A stretch of 6,742 bases of DNA, taken from Vicinamibacteria bacterium. Lineage in GTDB: Bacteria > Acidobacteriota > Vicinamibacteria > Vicinamibacterales > UBA2999. The translations under genes were made by a program, and so were the position numbers. Where the stretch lies: assembly GCA_025924295.1 (NCBI GenBank), contig JAICEG010000291.1:1-6742 (forward strand). Reading direction: 5' to 3'. Shown here one piece after another: positions 1 through 4,082 of this stretch (positions are counted from its first letter, which is position 1; every line of letters starts with the position of its first letter). A model generated the notes under the pieces. The model did not search any database. It worked only from the letters and a program-made list of their open reading frames with translations, and had not been told where the DNA came from.

Positions 1-204
1 GAACTCTATTTGAGGCTGGGAGCAAACCCCGACGATCGCCAGCACGCCTGGCGCGTCATCTGTCGTGAAGCTCTGTCGGATTCCGAACTAGCCGAACTAC
101 GAGAGGCGACTCGGAAGGGCAAATGGGGTCAGACCCCTTTCGCTAGTTGCTTTCGACGCTGCCGAGCACCTCGCGCACCTTGTGCGCAAGGTCCGAAGGC
201 GTGA
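1..204 (+). CDS. REP-associated tyrosine transposase (Y1/IS200-like), C-terminal fragment, 5' end outside the window
   Basis: Read in frame from base 1, the first 40 codons give a sequence beginning ELYLRLGANPDDRQ and containing ALSDSELAELREATRKG. This matches the C-terminal part of REP-associated tyrosine transposases (RAYT, Y1_Tnp superfamily), where a segment like 'LxLGxxxxxRxxxYRxLFRxxLxxxxLxxIRxATxKG' normally precedes a short basic tail. These single-strand DNA transposases act on REP palindromes; the catalytic HUH and Tyr residues would lie upstream, outside the window. The similarity stops at codon 40 (base 120), exactly where the palindromic repeat at 121-140 starts. The frame then runs through the repeat to a TGA at 202-204, overlapping the 3' end of the convergent kinase gene. 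The usual tail (a 'LGSERF'-like stretch) is missing, so the gene is probably truncated. Family call fairly sure from memory of the family; whether it is functional cannot be judged here. Confidence 0.6.
   Translation, partial: ELYLRLGANPDDRQHAWRVICREALSDSELAELREATRKGKWGQTPFASCFRRCRAPRAPCAQGPKA
121..140. repeat. REP-like palindrome, GGGGTC-A-GACCCC core with A/T flanks
   Basis: Bases 125-130 (GGGGTC) and 132-137 (GACCCC) are perfect inverted arms around a central A at 131. The flanks AAAT and TTT extend the symmetry partly. The palindrome begins directly after the last recognisable transposase codon and ends two bases before the kinase stop codon (143-145 on the plus strand). From memory, this palindrome recurs in many copies in genomes of this type and is found with RAYT genes. 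I saw no second copy in this window. Its position just past the kinase stop means it could also act as a weak transcription end or an mRNA 3' stabiliser, which is inference; there is no U-run typical of an intrinsic terminator. Confidence 0.65.
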
Positions 205-1765
205 ACGGCTTCGAGAGGAAGTGCTCGCCCGGCGCCACACCCTGATGCACGACGGCCTCTTCGCTGAAGCCCGACATGTACAGCACGCGAAGCCCGGCAC
301 GCTGAGCGCGCAACCGCGCGACGAGCTGGTCGCCGTTGAGGCCCGGCATCACCACATCGGTGATCACCAGATCGGGCTCGAAGGTCGGGTCAGCGCAGTG
401 CGCCAGCGCCTCTTCACCACTGCCGGCCGTCGTGACGTGATATCCACACCCCTCGAGCACACGCGAGGCAACAGAGCGGACGCCGGCCTCGTCGTCAACG
501 AGCAGGACCGACGCCTGACCACGCGGCAGCCGCTGTCCGACGCCGGCGCCGGCCGCGCGGACGCGTGGCGCGGTCGCTTCCGGCAGATAGATCTTGAACG
601 TGGTCCCTCGCCCTGGTTCGCTGTAGACCCAGATGTACCCGCCGCTCTGCTTGACGATTCCGTACACGGTTGAGAGACCCAGATCCGGGTTGCCGTGTTT
701 CTTCGTCGTAAAGAAGGGCTCGAACAGGCGCAACTGCGTGTCGACGTCCATCCCCGGACCGGTGTCGCTGATCGACAGCAGCACGTACACACCCGGCCGC
801 ACATTCACCCGGTCGGCCACGTACGCTTCGGTCAGGACCACGCGACGGGTCTCCATGACGAGGAGGCCGCCGTTCGGCATCCCTTCACGCGCGTGAATCG
901 CCAGGTCGATCACCACGCGACGCATCTGCGTCACATCGACGTAGACCGGCGGAATGCCGTCCTCAGGGACGATCTTCAACTCGATCTGATTGCCGAGCGT
1001 GTTGGTCAGGATGTCCGTCAGATTTGCAAGGACATCGTTCAGATTCAGGTTCACCGGCCTGAGCATCTGGCGTCGGGAAAACGCCAGCAGCTGATTGGTG
1101 AGACCGGCCGCGCGGCTCGCCGCCTCGTGCGTCTCGCGCGCATGGACCCATTCGGGGCTTCCCTCGGGAAGATCGCCCATGAGCAATTCCGACGAGACGA
1201 GCACCACCGTCAACAGGTTGTTGAAGTTGTGCGCAACGCCGCCGGCGAGACGGCCAAGCGCCTCGATCTGGTGCGCGTTCTTGTGAACCGCATGCAGTTC
1301 CGCCTCGAGGTGCGCGACACGAGCTTCAAGTGCCTGATGTCGCGCATCGGTCTCGCGTTCGCGCACGCGACGCTTGATCAGGGTCGATGCCGTGGCCACG
1401 AGGACGCCGGGGTCGACCGAGGCGTCGACACAGTCCGCACCCGCTTCGATCGCCTGTGCCACCTGGCGGGAATTGCGCGCCTGATCGGCGACCAGCAGGA
1501 CCGGAACGCGAGACAGGGCCGGATCGTGGCGGACCTCCGTGAGGAAGGCCACCGGATCGAAACCGGGGGCAGACAACGGCGCCACGATGAGATCCGGCTC
1601 GTTCTCGCGCACGGTTTCGGCAGCCATCGGGCCCTCGCTCTTCACCAGGGCATACTTCGACGCCAGCGCGCCCGAAGGGCCCGGCGGGAGATTGCCAAGA
1701 ATCAGAATGGTTGGTGAAGGCGGCGAGGAGCTCACAAAGGGCCGCCGATCAGGATACAACAGCAA
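143..1765 (-). CDS. Hybrid sensor histidine kinase: degenerate receiver - HisKA - HATPase_c - receiver
   Basis: A soluble 540-residue protein with no membrane segment. Residues 17-130 look like a receiver fold, but the acidic pair, phospho-Asp (Pro63 aligns there), Thr/Ser and Lys are all absent. Residues 131-168 are a charged, probably coiled-coil linker. The H-box at 171-185 has His179 in HNFNN. The HATPase domain (about 235-395) keeps G1 (D334-T-G-P-G338) and the F-box (RLFEPFFTTK), but its N-box reads DLAIH (287-291) instead of NLAVN, and G2 reads NPDLGL (359-364) instead of GTGLGL. The C-terminal receiver (about 418-537) is intact: D424/D425, D470, S498, K519. The family autophosphorylates on His and relays to Asp; whether this member binds ATP is doubtful. 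No partner regulator is nearby. Start uncertain: TTG at 1765 gives the longest form, GTG at 1735 (residue 11) is as plausible, and neither has a clear Shine-Dalgarno. The frame is closed upstream by a TGA at 1790-1792. Confidence 0.9.
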   Translation of the reverse strand: MLLYPDRRPFVSSSPPSPTILILGNLPPGPSGALASKYALVKSEGPMAAETVRENEPDLIVAPLSAPGFDPVAFLTEVRHDPALSRVPVLLVADQARNSRQVAQAIEAGADCVDASVDPGVLVATASTLIKRRVRERETDARHQALEARVAHLEAELHAVHKNAHQIEALGRLAGGVAHNFNNLLTVVLVSSELLMGDLPEGSPEWVHARETHEAASRAAGLTNQLLAFSRRQMLRPVNLNLNDVLANLTDILTNTLGNQIELKIVPEDGIPPVYVDVTQMRRVVIDLAIHAREGMPNGGLLVMETRRVVLTEAYVADRVNVRPGVYVLLSISDTGPGMDVDTQLRLFEPFFTTKKHGNPDLGLSTVYGIVKQSGGYIWVYSEPGRGTTFKIYLPEATAPRVRAAGAGVGQRLPRGQASVLLVDDEAGVRSVASRVLEGCGYHVTTAGSGEEALAHCADPTFEPDLVITDVVMPGLNGDQLVARLRAQRAGLRVLYMSGFSEEAVVHQGVAPGEHFLSKPFTPSDLAHKVREVLGSVESN

Positions 1766-1779
1766 GGTCGGCCGAACGC

Positions 1780-1808
1780 ATGACGCAAATCAAACCCAGC
1801 GATATATT
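1780..1808 (+). promoter_or_regulatory. Predicted sigma70-type promoter for the membrane protein gene
   Basis: ATGACG at 1780-1785 (4 of 6 matches to TTGACA) and TATATT at 1803-1808 (5 of 6 to TATAAT) are separated by exactly 17 bases. Transcription would begin about 6-8 bases after the -10 box, at 1814-1816, right at the GTG start at 1817. The gap also serves the divergent kinase gene, for which I found no convincing promoter. Predicted by eye only. Confidence 0.5.
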
Positions 1809-1816
1809 GTGCGGCC

Positions 1817-2575
1817 GTGGCCGATTACGAAACCTTCGCGCCGGCGCCCTTCACTTTTGTTGTGATGCCGCTCGTGCTCGTCGGCCTGCTGGCATGGGGA
1901 ACGGCGGAAGCGTGGAACCGTTCGGGTGTCGGAAGGGCGGCAGCACGACGCGTCGCGATCCTCACCGCAACGGCCGGTGCGGGATGGATGGCACTCACGT
2001 GGACGACCGCCCGGTCGGGCATCCTGCGCAAGTGGGACCGCAACCCTCCACCACTCATGTTTCTCGTCGTCGCCATCGTCACGCTGGCCGTGGTGATTGC
2101 TCACAGTCGCCTCGGCACCCGCATTGTCGCGACCATACCTCTCTGGGTCCTCGTCCTGGTCCAGGCGTTCAGGCTCCCGCTCGAACTGGCGATGCACGGC
2201 ATGTACGAGCGCGGAATCATGCCGGTTCAACTGAGTTATTCCGGCCTGAACTTCGACATCATCACCGGTATCACCGCGATACCGGTTGCGTTCCTGACGG
2301 CGACGCGGCGCGCCGGTCCCATGGTAGTCGCCGGGTGGAATCTTCTCGGTCTTGCACTGCTCATCAACGTGGTCACGGTCGCAATCCTGGCCACCCCGCG
2401 CTTCCGCTACTTCGGCGACGACCATCTGAACATCTGGGTCACCTACCCACCGTTCGTGTGGCTGCCGGCCGTGATGGTGCTGGCGGCGCTTGCCGGACAC
2501 CTGCTGATTTTTCGAGCGCTTCTACGAACACGAGCCCAACGCTCCACGGCGATCGGGCGCGCTCAGACGAACTGA
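1817..2575 (+). CDS. Seven-helix integral membrane protein of unknown function
   Basis: I do not recognise a named family. The 252-residue protein is very hydrophobic, with about seven predicted transmembrane segments (roughly residues 11-30, 44-63, 80-96, 101-119, 147-163, 167-190, 212-233) and an Arg-rich C-terminal tail (233-249) that is probably cytoplasmic. The stretch from FRLPLELAMHGMYERG (118-133) to LNFDIITGITA (144-154), between helices 4 and 5, looks like the conserved core: polar and charged residues in a set pattern, reminiscent of unannotated seven-helix proteins in Bacteroidota and Acidobacteriota (memory, not checked). No transporter or enzyme motif is visible. The start is GTG at 1817, chosen because it gives a short polar N-terminus before helix 1 and sits just after a promoter; there is no Shine-Dalgarno, in line with a leaderless mRNA. 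ATG at 1865 would cut into helix 1. It is divergent from the kinase and 84 bases ahead of the demethylase gene. Confidence 0.8.
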   Translation: MADYETFAPAPFTFVVMPLVLVGLLAWGTAEAWNRSGVGRAAARRVAILTATAGAGWMALTWTTARSGILRKWDRNPPPLMFLVVAIVTLAVVIAHSRLGTRIVATIPLWVLVLVQAFRLPLELAMHGMYERGIMPVQLSYSGLNFDIITGITAIPVAFLTATRRAGPMVVAGWNLLGLALLINVVTVAILATPRFRYFGDDHLNIWVTYPPFVWLPAVMVLAALAGHLLIFRALLRTRAQRSTAIGRAQTN

Positions 2576-2593
2576 TATCGCAGCAGGTATAAT
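2564..2593 (+). promoter_or_regulatory. Predicted promoter of the O-demethylase gene
   Basis: A perfect -10 hexamer TATAAT lies at 2588-2593. The best -35 is CAGACG at 2564-2569 (3 of 6 matches, 18-base spacer), which falls inside the last codons of the upstream membrane gene. A start near 2600 would give a leader of about 60 bases before the ATG at 2660. The weak -35 beside a perfect -10 suggests that the promoter may need an activator or be controlled. Confidence 0.5.
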
Positions 2594-2599
2594 CTGCTG
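2581..2599. promoter_or_regulatory. Inverted repeat CAGCAG-N7-CTGCTG enclosing the -10 box (candidate operator)
   Basis: Bases 2581-2586 (CAGCAG) and 2594-2599 (CTGCTG) are perfect inverted arms around the spacer GTATAAT. The -10 hexamer is therefore wholly inside the repeat, and a protein bound there would block RNA polymerase. A dimeric repressor site is the natural reading, but a 6-base arm can arise by chance in GC-rich DNA. No regulator gene is in the window. Confidence 0.35.
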
Positions 2600-2642
2600 T
2601 TCTTCGACGAAACACGCACCACACCCGATGCATCTACCGAGC

Positions 2643-2647
2643 AGGAG
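2643..2647 (+). promoter_or_regulatory. Ribosome binding site of the O-demethylase gene
   Basis: AGGAG at 2643-2647 is a good Shine-Dalgarno core. Its spacing to the ATG at 2660 is 12 bases, longer than the usual 5-9, but there is no nearer site, and the protein's N-terminus matches the family start well. Confidence 0.45.
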
Positions 2648-2659
2648 TCGCGAGCCGTT

Positions 2660-4033
2660 ATGAGTCAACAGAGCCTGGAGGACGTGCTGCAGAGCGCCGG
2701 CAGCCCCGTGCAGATGCTGCGCAACTCGCAGATTGGGCCGTACGCGTTTCCCGTTGTGCCCGCTGAGTTCACCAACTGGAGAGACGAGCAGCGCTCGTGG
2801 CGTGAGACCTGTGCGCTCTTCGACCAGTCGCATCACATGACGGACCTCTACATCGAGGGGCCGGACGCGCTGAAGCTCCTCTCCGATCTGGGTGTGAACA
2901 GCTTCAAGAACTTCAAGGTCAACCAGGCCAAGCAGTTCATTGCCTGCAACCACGAGGGATATGTCATCGGTGACGCCATCCTCTTCTTCCTCTCAGAGAA
3001 CAGGCTGAGTCTCGTCGGGCGTCCCTCCGCGCTCAACTGGGTCGAGTACAACCAGGCGACCGGCAACTACAAGGTCACCGTCGAGCGCGACGAGCGATCC
3101 TTCGTCAATCGAGGATCGCGCAAGCTGTTCCGATTTCAGGTGCAGGGTCCCAACGCGTTGAAGGTGATCGAGAAAGTGACGGGCAAACCGGCGCCCGACA
3201 TCCGGTTCTTCAATATGGGAGACATCACGATCGCCGGGTCCACGGTCCGGGCCCTGCGTCACGGCATGGTGGGTCAGCCGGGATGGGAACTCTTCGGCCC
3301 CTGGGCGCAGGCCGAATCAGTGCGCGCCGCGATCATCGAAGCCGGTCGCGAGTACGGGATTCGACAGGTCGGAGCACGAACGTACCCGACAAGCTGTCTC
3401 GAGTCCGGATGGATCCCCTCTCCCCTTCCTGCGGTCTACACCGGCGAGAAACTCAAGCCGTATCGACAGTGGTTGACCTCGAAGAGCTATGAGGCGATGG
3501 CGTCGCTCGGCGGAAGCTACACCTCGGAAGACATCAGGGACTACTACCTGACGCCATACGACCTCGGGTACGGACCGTTCGTCAAGTTCGATCACGAGTT
3601 CGTCGGACGTGCCGCTCTGGAAAAGATGGCATCGAATCCTCCCCGCCAGAAGGTGACGCTCGTCTGGAATGGCGATGATGTGGCCCGCGCGTTCCGATCG
3701 CTGTTCAGCGAGGGCGGTGACATCACCAAGTACATCGATCTTCCTCTCGCCAACTACTCGACGCTGCCGTACGACCGGGTGGCCGTGCACGGAAAGACGA
3801 TCGGCCTCTCGACCTACACCGGCTACATCTACAACGAACGCGCGCTGATCTCGCTGGCCATTGTCGACAATGCGTACGCCTCGCCGGGCACTGAGGTCAC
3901 GCTGGTCTGGGGCGAACCGGGTCGCGGGTCGACGAAGCCGACAGTCGAACGCCATGGCCAGGCCGAGATTCGTGCGACGGTTGCGCCGGTGCCGATCTCT
4001 GAGGTCGCGCGCGTCGCGTATCGGCCGAAGTAG
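2660..4033 (+). CDS. ligM: Vanillate/3-O-methylgallate O-demethylase, LigM/DesA-type (GcvT fold, tetrahydrofolate-dependent)
   Basis: This family moves the methyl group of a methoxylated aromatic acid (vanillate, 3-O-methylgallate, syringate) to tetrahydrofolate, giving the free phenol and 5-methyl-THF, in the cytoplasm. The 457-residue length fits LigM/DesA (about 470) rather than GcvT or DmdA (about 370). Colinear LigM-like blocks, compared from memory: VQMLRNSQIG (17-26), EFTNWRDEQ (36-44), LFDQSHHMTDLY (53-64), GRPSALNW (120-127), ALRHGMVGQPG (198-208), LESGWIPSPLPAVYTG (247-262), YGPFVKFDH (304-312), WNGDD (336-340), LPLANY (361-366). Arg121 corresponds to the substrate-carboxylate Arg of LigM, His58/His59 to the conserved HH, and Tyr242 to the reported catalytic Tyr. 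Where LigM has an active-site Tyr (in AYVYP), this protein has Phe30 (PYAFP), so its preferred substrate may differ. No ligH, metF or ring-cleavage gene is nearby; the gene looks monocistronic with its own promoter. Confidence 0.85.
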   Translation: MSQQSLEDVLQSAGSPVQMLRNSQIGPYAFPVVPAEFTNWRDEQRSWRETCALFDQSHHMTDLYIEGPDALKLLSDLGVNSFKNFKVNQAKQFIACNHEGYVIGDAILFFLSENRLSLVGRPSALNWVEYNQATGNYKVTVERDERSFVNRGSRKLFRFQVQGPNALKVIEKVTGKPAPDIRFFNMGDITIAGSTVRALRHGMVGQPGWELFGPWAQAESVRAAIIEAGREYGIRQVGARTYPTSCLESGWIPSPLPAVYTGEKLKPYRQWLTSKSYEAMASLGGSYTSEDIRDYYLTPYDLGYGPFVKFDHEFVGRAALEKMASNPPRQKVTLVWNGDDVARAFRSLFSEGGDITKYIDLPLANYSTLPYDRVAVHGKTIGLSTYTGYIYNERALISLAIVDNAYASPGTEVTLVWGEPGRGSTKPTVERHGQAEIRATVAPVPISEVARVAYRPK

Positions 4034-4041
4034 CGCACGAG

Positions 4042-4059
4042 GTCCGGCTGAAGCCGGAC
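4042..4059. terminator. Perfect hairpin between convergent genes (bidirectional terminator or REP-like element)
   Basis: GTCCGGCT (4042-4049) and AGCCGGAC (4052-4059) are perfect 8-base complements around GA; in RNA this reads as a 7-bp GC-rich stem with a TGAA loop. It lies 8 bases after the demethylase stop and 23 bases before the aminopeptidase stop, so it can serve both convergent transcripts. There is no T-run on either side, so a classical intrinsic terminator is not proven. Its form (GGCTgaAGCC inside a short intergenic gap) also resembles dispersed intergenic repeats that I recall from Acidobacteriota. Confidence 0.55.
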
Positions 4060-4082
4060 ACGACGTTGTCGGCGAACGGCGA

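Noticed and set aside
695..1717. Long open frame on the plus strand, antisense to the kinase gene
   Set aside because: Its product is Arg/His/Gln-rich with no family resemblance, and the opposite strand encodes clear HisKA/HATPase motifs. In GC-rich DNA such shadow frames are expected.
1751..1793. Candidate promoter for the kinase on the minus strand (TATCCT at 1756-1751, TTGATT at 1793-1788)
   Set aside because: The two boxes are too far apart to work together, and neither has a fitting partner at 16-18 bases.
1790..2500. Minus-strand open frame opposite the membrane protein
   Set aside because: Highly charged, repetitive composition with no motif; a shadow of the real gene.
1711..2592. 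Plus-strand open frame overlapping the membrane protein in another frame
   Set aside because: The Arg/His-rich translation has no hydrophobic segments, whereas the frame from 1817 gives regular transmembrane helices.
2603..2611. Small palindrome TTCG-A-CGAA in the demethylase leader
   Set aside because: Arms are only four bases, with no extension; such sites are frequent by chance.
2660..4033. Glycine-cleavage T protein or DMSP demethylase as the identity of the GcvT-fold protein
   Set aside because: The length and the series of LigM-specific blocks, such as the RNSQIG and ESGWIPSP stretches, fit LigM/DesA much better.
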